Source: Martinezella multihospitum
GTDB lineage: Bacteria > Pseudomonadota > Alphaproteobacteria > Rhizobiales > Rhizobiaceae
Length of the DNA: 64,000 nt
NCBI RefSeq assembly: GCF_900094585.1
Contig: NZ_FMAG01000005.1
Span: 124,001-188,000, forward strand
Reading direction: 5' to 3'
Shown here: positions 17,102 through 26,107 of the stretch, one piece after another
How the letters are laid out: the number at the start of each line of letters is the position of its first letter
Position numbering within the stretch: position 1 is the stretch's first letter
The notes under the pieces: model-generated
Told to the model about the DNA's origin: nothing
Databases searched by the model: none
The model's input: the letters and a program-made list of their open reading frames with translations, nothing else
Program-made: the position numbers and the translations under genes

Positions 17102-18181
17102 TCATTTCGCAGGCTTGACCAGCGCGCATGAAGGCGCCAGCGACACCTTTCGGCTCAGGCCTTCGGCGAGAACCTTCATCTGCGGTTTGTCGCGGCCGTT
17201 GTGGGGCTGGACGTTGAGCGGCTCTTCCGGCGGCCACCAGTCGCCAGCGGCCCAGTAGGTCCAGCCGAGCCACACGTCGCCGTTGGCGTTCATGATGTCG
17301 AGAACCTGCTTGAGACCGTCGAGGCAACCATCATTGGCGGCGACGCCGAACTCACCGAGGAATCCGCGCTTCCCGTTCTTGCGCAGCCAGTCGGTGACGT
17401 CGTTCATGCCCTTCACGGCATTGTCGGTGCCGTCGCAGACCGGGTGCGTGCCGGAGCTGTCCGAATCCAGATACTGGTGGAATTCGAAGGCGTAGAAATC
17501 GATCGGGTCCTTGACGCCGAGCATCACGGTGCCGTTTGCGCCACCGCCAAGCACATCGGCGGACCAGCTGTGTGCGCCGGTCCAGTTCGTGCCCGGCACG
17601 AGAATGAGATTGCGCGCGCCGACGGTGCGGATGCTGCGGATCGCGGTATTGGCAAGTTCGAGCCAGTCGGGAGCCTTGATATCGTGCGGCTCATTCATCA
17701 GGCCGAAGGCGACGCCCTTCCGATTGGCGAATTCGACTGCAAGCCGCGCCCAGAAATCGCCGAAGGCAAGATCGGTCGCGGGAGCCTGTTTGAGCTGGGT
17801 CTTGTCGTAATAGGCGTAATTGTGCGGATCGAGAACGACCGCCATTCCATGTTTCTGGATGAGGTCGACGGCATCCTTCAGCCGCTGCAGTTCGTCGCCA
17901 TCGAGGGGCGCTCCGAGCACGGGCTGCAGCCGTTCCCATCGGAAGGGCAGGCGGATCGTATTCATGCCTTTTTCCGCGAAATAGCGCACGGTCTGCTCGG
18001 ACGGATATGTGTAATTGACATTCACGGCCCCGCCACGCTCGCCATATTCCGCGCCGGACAGATTGACGCCGCGATAGCATAGCTGCTGCGCCGCGAGGGA
18101 GCTCTCCGCCTGCGCCGTGAAAGCGAGCATGACCGTGGCGGCCAGCAGGCGTCGCAGAGTTTTCGTCATCGATGCGGTCAT
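17102..18181 (-). CDS. Secreted glycoside hydrolase family 5 (endoglucanase-like)
   Basis: Protein of 359 residues with a signal peptide (LLAATVMLAFTAQAESSLA). GH5 marks are clear: GVNLSGAEYG near the mature start, MNTIRLPFRWERLQPV, the acid/base Glu in GLMNEPHD and the nucleophile Glu in GFLGEFGVAAN. It should cut beta-1,4-linked glucans or the locus's own polysaccharide in the periplasm or outside the cell. In polysaccharide loci such hydrolases often trim chains. I start at the ATG at 18181, behind GGAAGGCAGGG. It is 88 bases upstream of the polymerase-like gene on the same strand. Confidence 0.9.
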   Translation of the reverse strand: MTASMTKTLRRLLAATVMLAFTAQAESSLAAQQLCYRGVNLSGAEYGERGGAVNVNYTYPSEQTVRYFAEKGMNTIRLPFRWERLQPVLGAPLDGDELQRLKDAVDLIQKHGMAVVLDPHNYAYYDKTQLKQAPATDLAFGDFWARLAVEFANRKGVAFGLMNEPHDIKAPDWLELANTAIRSIRTVGARNLILVPGTNWTGAHSWSADVLGGGANGTVMLGVKDPIDFYAFEFHQYLDSDSSGTHPVCDGTDNAVKGMNDVTDWLRKNGKRGFLGEFGVAANDGCLDGLKQVLDIMNANGDVWLGWTYWAAGDWWPPEEPLNVQPHNGRDKPQMKVLAEGLSRKVSLAPSCALVKPAK

Positions 18182-18375
18182 TGCATGGCCCTGCCTTCCG
18201 TGCGGGTGTGGCTTTTCATAGGGATGATGGTGTTGAGCAATGATGAAGGGATGGATCCTGCTTGCGCCCGCCACGCGATTTCCTGAGAGCGTCCTTAATG
18301 TTCCGTTAGCCAAACGTTTCTAAACTTCGGGTACCTGCTGCGTGGAATGCGCCTGCGGAGCATTGAAAGTCTGCC

Positions 18376-20052
18376 ATGAGCTCAATGGAACGAAGCAAGA
18401 GATCGGACCGACTTGCGGGTTGGCGCGATACCGAGCCGTCTGACATACGGCGCGACGGTATGCGCCTGCGCAGTCCTGTCTTGCGCCCTCGGGATTTCGT
18501 CGCCGCTGCCGAGCCTATAGCACATTCCGAGGAGCTTGAGGCGCCTATCGCGGATGCCGTCGTTCCGCAAAGCCCGCCGAAGCGATCCGATGTCGAGGAG
18601 CCGGTGGTCCCGCGCCCCGTTGCCGAGCCGGTTGTCGCTGCGGCGATCCCGACCGTCGAGCAGGTTGCGGTTGCTCCGATGTCCGCTGCTGCTCCAGCGG
18701 CATCGATACCGGCGGCAAAGTTGCCATTGCTTGATCTTCGATCGGCCATCGCTTCGATCTGGGCGAAGAAGTTTGTGGTTCTTGCCCTGGCGGGTGCCGG
18801 CGCCGTTCTGGGCGGCGCGGTCATTCCCCTTATTCCGCAGAAATTCACCGCCGAGACCAGCCTCTATTTCGACCCTCGGCCGGTCGGAGGCTCCGATTCT
18901 GCCCAGCAGGCTCCGACGCCACCGGAATTGATCACGACGATGATCGACAGCCAGACGCAGATCCTGTCTTCCGGCAAAGTGCTGGGGGGCGTCGTCGATG
19001 CACTGAAACTCGATCAGGATCCGAAATTCAATGGCGGCGCCACCGGCGAGGCAGCAAAATATGTGGCTACCGCCGCCTTGGCGAAAGCCGTGCAGATCGC
19101 CCGCGAGTCCAGCACCTACGTCGTCAATGCGAAGGTGACGACGGGCGATCCTCAAAAATCGGCCGAGATCGCCAACCAGCTTGTGACCTCCTTCATGGAG
19201 GAAGAAAGCAAGGCGGCTGCGAGCACCTACAAGAACAGCAATACGGCACTCGACTCCCGCCTGGAGGATCTGCGCCAGCTGGTACTGTCAGCCGAAAAGG
19301 CAGTCGAAACCTACCGCGCCGACAACGACATGGTGGCCGTCGAAGGCAATCTGATCTCCGACAAACGCCTGACTGCTCTGAACGACCTATTGGTGACGGC
19401 CCAGCAGAAGACGATCGAGGCAAGAGCCCGCGCGGACGCCGCCGGCAAGCTCAGCTTTGAAGACGTAGTCTCCAACAATCCGTCCGCAGGCGTGACGTCG
19501 ACGGCTTTGAGCAGCCTCCGGCAGCAATATGCGACGATGGCGGCCAATGTCGGCAGCCTTCAAAGCCAGCTCGGCGCCCGCCATCCGCGCCTGCTCGCCG
19601 CAAAATCGTCGCTGGATAGCCTCGCTGCCGAAATCCGTGCGGAGCTGCAGCGGCAGATGACCTCGGCCCGCGCCGATTACGAGCAGGCACAGAAGGCCGA
19701 GCAGGATATCGCCAAGGAACTTGCCGTGCAGAAGGCCTCGCAGGTCAATACCTCAGGCAAGCTTGTCGGCCTGAACGAGCTGCAGCGCAAGGCGACCGCG
19801 GCCCGCAATCTCTATGAATCGCTGCTGAAACGGTCCGGTCAGGCGAGCGATGCCCAGGACCTGTCGCAGAGCAATATCCGCGTGATCTCGGAGGCGGAAC
19901 CGCCACTGAAGGCGGATGGGCCGAGCCGCAAGGTGATGATGGTGGCCGGGCTGATCGCCGGCGCAATCTTTGGTGCCGGTCTTGGCATGGCGTTTGCCAT
20001 TCTCCTCGGCCTGTTTCGGCATCCCGTCATCCGCGGCTATTTCGGCAAGTGA
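18376..20052 (+). CDS. Wzz/GumC-type polysaccharide chain-length protein without kinase domain
   Basis: Protein of 558 residues. The first 110 or so are low-complexity and rich in Pro, Ala, Val and Glu. A first membrane helix follows (VLALAGAGAVLGGAVIPLI), then a long periplasmic coiled-coil region and a second helix (VAGLIAGAIFGAGLGMAFAILLG) at about 517-540. The Wzz signature PPLKADGPSRKV precedes the second helix. It would set chain length or aid export of a surface polysaccharide. It ends soon after the second helix, so the cytoplasmic tyrosine autokinase of ExoP-like proteins is absent. It is divergent from the GH5 gene. Confidence 0.88.
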   Translation: MSSMERSKRSDRLAGWRDTEPSDIRRDGMRLRSPVLRPRDFVAAAEPIAHSEELEAPIADAVVPQSPPKRSDVEEPVVPRPVAEPVVAAAIPTVEQVAVAPMSAAAPAASIPAAKLPLLDLRSAIASIWAKKFVVLALAGAGAVLGGAVIPLIPQKFTAETSLYFDPRPVGGSDSAQQAPTPPELITTMIDSQTQILSSGKVLGGVVDALKLDQDPKFNGGATGEAAKYVATAALAKAVQIARESSTYVVNAKVTTGDPQKSAEIANQLVTSFMEEESKAAASTYKNSNTALDSRLEDLRQLVLSAEKAVETYRADNDMVAVEGNLISDKRLTALNDLLVTAQQKTIEARARADAAGKLSFEDVVSNNPSAGVTSTALSSLRQQYATMAANVGSLQSQLGARHPRLLAAKSSLDSLAAEIRAELQRQMTSARADYEQAQKAEQDIAKELAVQKASQVNTSGKLVGLNELQRKATAARNLYESLLKRSGQASDAQDLSQSNIRVISEAEPPLKADGPSRKVMMVAGLIAGAIFGAGLGMAFAILLGLFRHPVIRGYFGK

Positions 20053-20267
20053 TCATCGTCTTACCCTTTCGCATCGTCGGCCTTTTTCAGCATTGAGGAT
20101 GCAATTGCGCGCCGACTGTTCTAAATGTAAATCGGCGCTGGGGATGATCGGGTCTTGCTAATGGAAGCGCGATACGGTCATTAGGCGTTGTGCGATACTT
20201 TGTGAGACAATCTATGCGAGAAAAGCGGTGCGTTGCTCCGATGACTGGCGCCAGGGAAAGCTGATCG

Positions 20268-22250
20268 ATGGTGCCCGCGGATAAACTCGTTCTGCCGTTT
20301 CTGGCGTTGCCGCGCTCCACCAAGCGCGCGCTTGCGCTGCTTGTCGATGCCAGCCTGTGCGTGCTGACGGTCTGGTTTGCCTATTGTCTTCGCCTCGACG
20401 ACTGGGTCATTCTCGAAGGCGTCGAGTGGCTGCCTGCGGTCGTTTCGCTTCTGCTTGCCATTCCGATCTTCATCGTCCTCGGCCTCTACCGCGCCATCTT
20501 CCGCTATGCGGGTCTTTCGGCTTTCGTGACGGTCGTAAAGGCTGTGGCGATCTATGCTCTCGCTTTCATGACGATTTTTACCGCGATCAGCGTGCCGGGC
20601 GTGCCCCGCACCGTCGGCATATTGCAGCCCTTGCTGCTGCTGATCGCGATCGGCCTGTCGCGCATGTGGACACGTTACTGGCTTGGCAACGCCTATCAGC
20701 GCCTTCTCAATCGCAATCAGCTCGCCAAGGTGCTGGTCTATGGCGCCGGCGCGTCAGGGCGTCAGCTTGCGGGCGCCCTTGCCAACAGTGCGGAACTGAA
20801 CGTCGTCGGCTATCTCGACGACGATCGCAACCTGCATGGCAGCATCATGGGCGGCCTGCCGATCTACGATCCGGCCGATCTGCCGGCGCTCGTGGTCTCG
20901 GGCGAGATCAAGGGCGTATTGCTCGCCCTGCCGAATGCCACACGGCAGCGGCGCAACGAAATCCTTGAAGACATGCGCAAGGCTCGCGTCACCGTCCGGA
21001 CCATGCCAGATCTGACGGCGCTCGCTCAAGGCCGCGTCGCGGTTTCGGATCTGCGCGAGCTTGACATCGAGGACCTGCTCGGTCGCAACGTGATCGCTCC
21101 GGACCGCGGCCTGATCGACAAGAATATTCGCGGCAAGGTCGTCATGGTCACCGGTGCCGGCGGTTCGATCGGCAGCGAACTCTGCCGCCAGATCCTGAAG
21201 AACGGTCCGTCTGCGCTGCTGCTGATCGAGCAGAGCGAGTTCGCCCTCTATGCCATTCACGGCGAGTTGGAGAAGGCGGCCGCCTCCGCCGGCTATGCCG
21301 ATGTGCGCATCATTCCCTTTCTGGCTTCCGTCCGTGACGGCCAGCGGATCAGGCAGATCATGCAGGCCTGGCGGCCGAAGACCGTCTATCATGCCGCTGC
21401 CTACAAGCATGTGCCGCTCGTTGAATACAATCCCGTCGAAGGCATCCGCAACAATGTGCAGGGAACGCAGATAGCGGCCGAAGCCGCGCGCGATCATGGT
21501 GTCGAAAATTTCGTCCTCATCAGCACCGACAAGGCCGTGCGTCCGACCAACATCATGGGCGCCAGCAAGCGGTTGGCGGAAATGGTGCTGCAGGCGATGG
21601 ACGCCGATCGCAAGCCCGGCACCGACAGTACCAATTTCGCCATGGTGCGCTTCGGCAACGTGCTCGGCTCCTCCGGTTCGGTCGTGCCGCTTTTTCGCCA
21701 GCAGATCCGCGATGGCGGCCCGATCACGCTGACGCATCCTGATATCACCCGTTATTTCATGACCATTCCCGAGGCGTCGCAGCTTGTGATCCAGGCGGGC
21801 GCGATGTCGGGCGGCGGCGATGTCTTCCTGCTCGATATGGGCGAAGCTGTGCGTATTGCCGATCTCGCGCGGCGAATGGTGGAACTGTCCGGCCTGACCG
21901 TGCGGGATGAGGACGAGCCGGATGGCGATATCGAGCTTGAAATCACTGGCCTGCGACCGGGCGAGAAGCTTTTTGAGGAACTGTTGATCGGCGACAACCC
22001 GCAGCCGACCAGCCATCCGCGCATCATGCAGGCCAAGGAGGATTTCCTGCCCTGGTCGGAGCTGTCGAAGCGGCTCGCCGCGCTTGAGGCGGCGCTGGAT
22101 GAAAACGATATCCCCTTGGCCAGAGCCTTACTGCAAAAGCTCGTTTCCGGCTATGCGCCGAGCAGCGAAGTGGTCGATCTGGTCTATCGCGAGCGCGAGA
22201 CGGATCTGACGGTCGATCAGCCGAACCTCGACAACGTTGCGCAGCTATAG
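20268..22250 (+). CDS. Membrane-bound NDP-sugar epimerase/dehydratase, CapD/FlaA1/WbpM type
   Basis: Protein of 660 residues, typical of the long membrane form. Four hydrophobic segments fill the first 140 residues, then a CoA-binding-like Rossmann domain (KVLVYGAGASGRQLAGAL), then the extended SDR domain with VTGAGGSIGSELCRQI, YKHVPLVEYNP and STDKAVRPTNIMGASKR. The Met where classic SDRs have Tyr is characteristic of 4,6-dehydratases such as PglF and WbpM. It likely makes a 4-keto-6-deoxy-HexNAc nucleotide sugar for the surface polysaccharide. The ATG at 20268 follows AGGGAAAG. Confidence 0.92.
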   Translation: MVPADKLVLPFLALPRSTKRALALLVDASLCVLTVWFAYCLRLDDWVILEGVEWLPAVVSLLLAIPIFIVLGLYRAIFRYAGLSAFVTVVKAVAIYALAFMTIFTAISVPGVPRTVGILQPLLLLIAIGLSRMWTRYWLGNAYQRLLNRNQLAKVLVYGAGASGRQLAGALANSAELNVVGYLDDDRNLHGSIMGGLPIYDPADLPALVVSGEIKGVLLALPNATRQRRNEILEDMRKARVTVRTMPDLTALAQGRVAVSDLRELDIEDLLGRNVIAPDRGLIDKNIRGKVVMVTGAGGSIGSELCRQILKNGPSALLLIEQSEFALYAIHGELEKAAASAGYADVRIIPFLASVRDGQRIRQIMQAWRPKTVYHAAAYKHVPLVEYNPVEGIRNNVQGTQIAAEAARDHGVENFVLISTDKAVRPTNIMGASKRLAEMVLQAMDADRKPGTDSTNFAMVRFGNVLGSSGSVVPLFRQQIRDGGPITLTHPDITRYFMTIPEASQLVIQAGAMSGGGDVFLLDMGEAVRIADLARRMVELSGLTVRDEDEPDGDIELEITGLRPGEKLFEELLIGDNPQPTSHPRIMQAKEDFLPWSELSKRLAALEAALDENDIPLARALLQKLVSGYAPSSEVVDLVYRERETDLTVDQPNLDNVAQL

Positions 22251-22265
22251 ACGCGTATCCGCCGT

Positions 22266-22370
22266 TAGAGCGGTTCAGCTTTTCACGGAAACTCTGAAAC
22301 GCTCTAGCTCCTTGTTTTCACGCAATTTCGGACGGAAAACCGCTGCGCACTTTTCCTGGAATTGCTCTAG
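22266..22370. repeat. Rhizobial intergenic mosaic-type palindromic repeat
   Basis: An imperfect inverted repeat, TAGAGCGGTTCAG (22266-22278) against CTGAAACGCTCTA (22294-22306), is followed by a second module containing CGGACGGAAAACCGCTGCGC and ending TTTTCCTGGAATTGCTCTAG. A degenerate copy in the opposite orientation lies at 38761-38860. Modular palindromes of this kind are abundant between rhizobial genes. It separates the convergent CapD-like and GT25 genes. Confidence 0.75.
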
Positions 22371-22413
22371 GCGGCCGCTCTTCAGGCTTGCCTTCGCCAA
22401 GCTTTGATGGCCG

Positions 22414-23274
22414 CTACTGTTTCACGGTGATGGCGTAGTACCAGCGGCGAAGCTGATCACAGGTGCGGAACCAATGTGCGGTCAGCCGCAACAGGGGCGG
22501 GCGCTTTACGGCGCGGTAGTGCACGCGCTTGCCGATTGTGGTGTCTGCGCGGTGCGGGCTGAAGTCGACCAGGTTTTCAAAGGTCGTGAATGTCTCGACG
22601 CCGGTCGACCAGCCGCGTTCCAAGGCGACGTCATAGGGAAGAAGCATAGGCTTCAGCGTCGTCAGCAGCTTCTTGGCCGCCTTGCGGTTGACGATATAAC
22701 AGGCAGCCGACCCCTGAGGACCATGCATGCAGCGGCCGACGACGTCGTTTTCGCTGGTTTCGCAGATCGGCTTGAAGCCGACAAGGCGATGGTTGACGAG
22801 TTTGACGAGACGCGCACCCTGGACGCTTTCCATCGCCGCGATCGCACGTGGGATAAGCTTCTCGTTGAGCTCGACGTCGTCTTCCATGATGATCGCCATT
22901 TTGTCGCCGCTCGCGACGAATTGTTCAAGCGCGATCAGATGACTGCGGTAGCATCCGTATTCTCCCGGCAGAAGCTTGCGGCCGTTGTGGTAGATGAACG
23001 AATGCGGGTAAAAATCGACACGGTCCGTCTCTGCAATGATGCGGCCGTCGACGGCAGGAATGCGCGTGATATGCAGATCGTATTCGACAGCCTGGTTGCA
23101 CAAGCGCTCCCAGCGATCACGCGAGCGATCGAGATTGATGACATAGATTGAGACCCGCTGAGCGGCATCGTCAGCAATCTCCGGGTCAACAAGAGGCGGG
23201 ATACGATTTATCTGTTCGAGAATGACTGCTACTCCTTCAAACAGAAATCGCGCCGACAGCAACCAAGATGACAA
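22414..23274 (-). CDS. Glycosyltransferase family 25 (LPS-type) protein
   Basis: About 286 residues from the most upstream TTG. The family start is VSIYVINLDRSRDRWERL, with LPGEYGCYRSHLIALEQ and the DXD-like IMEDDVELN in the middle, as in lipooligosaccharide galactosyltransferases. It probably adds a sugar to lipopolysaccharide or another surface glycan. The start is uncertain: no ATG or GTG fits, TTG codons occur at 23274 and 23262, and the strongest ribosome site (GAAGGAG) lies before an ATT at about 23223. A 14-codon ORF ends within that site. Confidence 0.85.
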   Translation of the reverse strand: MSSWLLSARFLFEGVAVILEQINRIPPLVDPEIADDAAQRVSIYVINLDRSRDRWERLCNQAVEYDLHITRIPAVDGRIIAETDRVDFYPHSFIYHNGRKLLPGEYGCYRSHLIALEQFVASGDKMAIIMEDDVELNEKLIPRAIAAMESVQGARLVKLVNHRLVGFKPICETSENDVVGRCMHGPQGSAACYIVNRKAAKKLLTTLKPMLLPYDVALERGWSTGVETFTTFENLVDFSPHRADTTIGKRVHYRAVKRPPLLRLTAHWFRTCDQLRRWYYAITVKQ

Positions 23275-23281
23275 TTTCCAT
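23237..23281 (-). CDS. Possible 14-residue upstream ORF before the GT25 gene
   Basis: ATG at 23281 opens MEIVILVAVGAISV, ending in TGA whose last bases run directly into GAAGGAG, the best ribosome site for the glycosyltransferase frame. Such an overlap would couple translation of the two frames. No conservation data are available, so coding status is a guess. Confidence 0.25.
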   Translation of the reverse strand: MEIVILVAVGAISV

Positions 23282-23522
23282 ACTATATAACATGCTTATG
23301 ACTTGTCGCAAACGGCTGACACACGTACGAATTGTATTCGCAGATAAAAGCATTTTTTTTGGTGTAACGTAGCGTGAATGGCCCGCATCGGCGATGCGGA
23401 AACTATCCATGACGCGCGATTTTGATCGGGGAACCCGTTGGCGCATGACTGCGGCCCCATTATATCTATAATATGCGGCGTGTGGTCGTTGCGCTCGCAT
23501 TTGTAAAGGAGCGTAGCAGTTC

Positions 23523-23855
23523 ATGTGGATCAAGTCGAAAATCGTCATTGCTGCCCTGTCCTTTGCGGTCTTGATGCCGGCGGCTGCCTTTGCCGATAAC
23601 CCGCTCCTGCCCAAGCCATATGTCGCTCCCGTCTATCCTTACAAGGACCTTCCGGGAGTAACTGCGCCGAAAATGGCGGCTGACGAGAAGTTTCAATGTC
23701 GCACCGCCACCGTGTACGCAGATTATTTTCACGAAGGCCCGTTCTACCGGGGCCTGCCGCGTCTCGGTTACGTTTGCGAGCAGAATGGCGTCATTTCCGG
23801 CAGCACCAGAAAGCCGAACTACCAATATTGGCAGTATAACGGCCCGAATAGATAA
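23523..23855 (+). CDS. Small secreted protein of unknown function
   Basis: Protein of 110 residues with a signal peptide (IVIAALSFAVLMPAAAFA, cut near residue 24). The mature part is short, rich in Pro and Tyr, and has two cysteines (FQCRTAT and GYVCEQN) suited to one disulfide. The ATG has AAAGGAG about 12 bases upstream. No family recognised. It is divergent from the GT25 gene and may be an envelope component, which is inference. Confidence 0.72.
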   Translation: MWIKSKIVIAALSFAVLMPAAAFADNPLLPKPYVAPVYPYKDLPGVTAPKMAADEKFQCRTATVYADYFHEGPFYRGLPRLGYVCEQNGVISGSTRKPNYQYWQYNGPNR

Positions 23856-23942
23856 GTCGTAGGCATTCTGCCGAATTATGCGGCAGCGCAATCAAAACGA
23901 GCGTGGCTTCACGTTTGCCTCTTGTAAGTTTTGTTGGCGATC

Positions 23943-24033
23943 TGAAAATAAATTTCATGTTTTTGGTTAAATGCGCGAACGTCGTTGACGAATGCGAAAA
24001 TTTGCCCCAAGGTTACGAAAATAAATTACGTAA
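23943..24033 (+). promoter_or_regulatory. Two TGAAA-type dyads upstream of the sugar-use operon
   Basis: TGAAA-ATAAA-TTTCA at 23943-23957 is a perfect 5-bp inverted repeat with a 5-base spacer. CGAAAATAAATTACG at 24016-24030 shares the core GAAAATAAATT, and TTACG/CGTAA (24013-24033) is also symmetric. The second site ends 16 bases before the oxidoreductase start, a repressor-like position. Similar elements occur before the RpiR gene at about 32720-32806. Confidence 0.45.
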
Positions 24034-24048
24034 TGGGAACACAAAAGC

Positions 24049-25206
24049 ATGCGCGTTGGAATCATTGGGCTGGGATTCCGCCTGGGCTATCTGGGCTATG
24101 TCTTCAAGGCGATCGACGAGAGCTTCGAGATTGCGGGATATGTTGATCCGGAACCTGCGGGCCTGCCCGGTTTGCTCGAAAAGGGCATCTCTGCCGGAAA
24201 AGCCTATGCAACACCCCAGGATCTGATCGCCAACGAAAAGATCGATCTGTTGATGATCGGCTCGCCGAACCACATGCATCTCGATCATATCCGCATTGGC
24301 CTCGAGGCCGGCCTCAAGATCTTCTGCGAAAAGCCGATCGTCACGACCATCAAGGATAGCATCGAGCTTGCCCGCCTGATGGCGAAATTCGGCCATGAGC
24401 GCCTGAATGTCGGCCTCGTGCTGCGCTATTCGCCGATGTACCGTGATCTCCTCTCAGCCCAGGCCGAGGGAAAGCTCGGCCATGTCGTTTCCATCGAGGC
24501 TGCCGAGCACATCGAACCCTATCACGGCGCCTTCTTCATGCGTGACTGGCGCCGCTACGAGCATTATTCGGGCAGCTTCATGCTGGAGAAATGCTGCCAC
24601 GACCTCGATCTCTATAACGGCGTGGTTGGCGCGCGGCCGGAGCGGGTTGCGAGCTTCGGTGGCCGCAAGAGCTTCATCCCGGAAAATGATCCTGCGCGGG
24701 AAGGCATCAACGATCTCGAGCTTTTCCATCGCAAGCCGAGCGGCTGGATGGGGTCGGACAAGGTCTTCGACAGCGATGGCGACATCATCGACTATCAGGT
24801 GGCGATCATTGAGTATGCCAATGGTGTCGGCATGAACTTCCACACCAATCTCAACGTGCCGGACCAGTTCCGCCGCTTCGCCATCATGGGCTCGCGCGGC
24901 ATGGCCGAGGGTGATTTCATTCGCGGTTATTTCAACGTGCATGAAGTGCTCACCGGCAAGAAGGTGATCGATAAGACCTATGCGGCCACCACGCTTTCGC
25001 AGCACTATGGCGCCGATGAACAGATGGCCGCCGATATTATCGCACACGTCAAGACGGGCCTGCACCTGCCGGTGTCGACCCAGAATGCGCTGGAAGCCGG
25101 CATTCTGGCTCTCTCGATGGACGAGGCGCGCATGAAGCGGACCGTCGTTGATCTCCGGCCCATCTGGGATGAGTTCGACGAAGCGCTTCATTCAAGAGCT
25201 GCCTAG
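24049..25206 (+). CDS. Gfo/Idh/MocA family oxidoreductase
   Basis: Protein of 385 residues with an N-terminal NAD(P)-binding fold (VGIIGLGFRLGYLG), the diagnostic EKP motif in IFCEKPIVT at about residue 95, and a C-terminal beta-sheet substrate domain. The likely catalytic His region is MLEKCCHDLDLYNG. These cytosolic enzymes oxidise or reduce sugars, inositols or amino sugars. It is the first gene of an operon with a CUT1-type sugar importer, 13 bases before the first permease, so it probably acts on the imported sugar. Start at ATGCGCGTTGGA, just after the putative operators. Confidence 0.92.
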   Translation: MRVGIIGLGFRLGYLGYVFKAIDESFEIAGYVDPEPAGLPGLLEKGISAGKAYATPQDLIANEKIDLLMIGSPNHMHLDHIRIGLEAGLKIFCEKPIVTTIKDSIELARLMAKFGHERLNVGLVLRYSPMYRDLLSAQAEGKLGHVVSIEAAEHIEPYHGAFFMRDWRRYEHYSGSFMLEKCCHDLDLYNGVVGARPERVASFGGRKSFIPENDPAREGINDLELFHRKPSGWMGSDKVFDSDGDIIDYQVAIIEYANGVGMNFHTNLNVPDQFRRFAIMGSRGMAEGDFIRGYFNVHEVLTGKKVIDKTYAATTLSQHYGADEQMAADIIAHVKTGLHLPVSTQNALEAGILALSMDEARMKRTVVDLRPIWDEFDEALHSRAA

Positions 25207-25219
25207 GGAGGGGCGCAGG

Positions 25220-26107
25220 ATGGGTGTTCAACGCGGCACGGTCATCTTCGCCTGGCTCCTTCTTTTTCCGGCTCTCCTCTACGTCACCGTCATCGTCGCC
25301 TATCCGCTGGTCGACACCATAATCCTGTCCTTCACCGATGCATCGTTGAAGAAGGTGACGAATTGGGTCGGTTTCGAGAATTACGCCAAGATCTTCAACG
25401 ACACTTTCGCAGGCGTCATCGTCCGGACCTTTATCTGGACGTTCTTCTCCGTGTCGATCAAGATGATCATCGGTACGCTGGGCGCGGCACTGCTGAATTC
25501 CGCCGTTCCGGGCCGCTCGCTTTTCCGCGTCTTGACCATGCCGCCCTGGGTTGTGCCAATGGCGATCGGCATCTTCATGTGGGGCTGGATGTACAATGGC
25601 CAGTTCGGCATGATTTCAGGCATGCTGCAGCGTTTCGGCATCGTCGACAGCCCGGTGGCGTTCCTCGCCTATGGCAGCACGGCCTTCTGGGCGACGATCA
25701 TTACCGATGTCTGGATCGGTGTGCCGATGGTCACTCTTTATATGCTGGCGGCGATGCAGGCGATCCCGCATGACCTCTACGAAGCCGCCTGGACGGACGG
25801 CGCCGGTCGCTTCTATCGCTTCCGTCGGATCACCCTGCCGCTGCTGGTGCCGTCGCTGGTCACCATGTCAATGCTGTCGCTGATCGCCACCTTCAATTCC
25901 TTCGACATCATCTGGATCCTGACGCGCGGCGGCCCGAACGGCGAGACGACGACGATGATCATCGACACCTATCGCACCGCGATCGGATCCTACAAATATG
26001 GCGAGGGTGCCGCCCGCGCGGTGTTGATCTGCATCTTCCTGTCGATCTTCTGCCTTGCCTATTTCCGCCTGACCAGCCGCTTTTCCACGGGAGCCAAGCA
26101 GCGATGA
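25220..26107 (+). CDS. ABC sugar transporter permease, MalF/UgpA type
   Basis: Protein of 295 residues with six predicted helices, the first being VIFAWLLLFPALLYVTVIVAYPL. The EAA loop is YEAAWTDGAGRFYRFRRITLP. It is one of the two inner-membrane subunits of a carbohydrate uptake (CUT1) importer. The ATG at 25220 has GGGGCGCAGG before it; the longer frame to 25148 overlaps the oxidoreductase. Its stop overlaps the next permease start by four bases (ATGA). Confidence 0.94.
   Translation: MGVQRGTVIFAWLLLFPALLYVTVIVAYPLVDTIILSFTDASLKKVTNWVGFENYAKIFNDTFAGVIVRTFIWTFFSVSIKMIIGTLGAALLNSAVPGRSLFRVLTMPPWVVPMAIGIFMWGWMYNGQFGMISGMLQRFGIVDSPVAFLAYGSTAFWATIITDVWIGVPMVTLYMLAAMQAIPHDLYEAAWTDGAGRFYRFRRITLPLLVPSLVTMSMLSLIATFNSFDIIWILTRGGPNGETTTMIIDTYRTAIGSYKYGEGAARAVLICIFLSIFCLAYFRLTSRFSTGAKQR

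Noticed and set aside
20754..22016. 420-codon minus-strand frame inside the CapD-type gene
   Set aside because: The plus-strand frame has all the enzyme motifs, so this is a codon-bias artefact.
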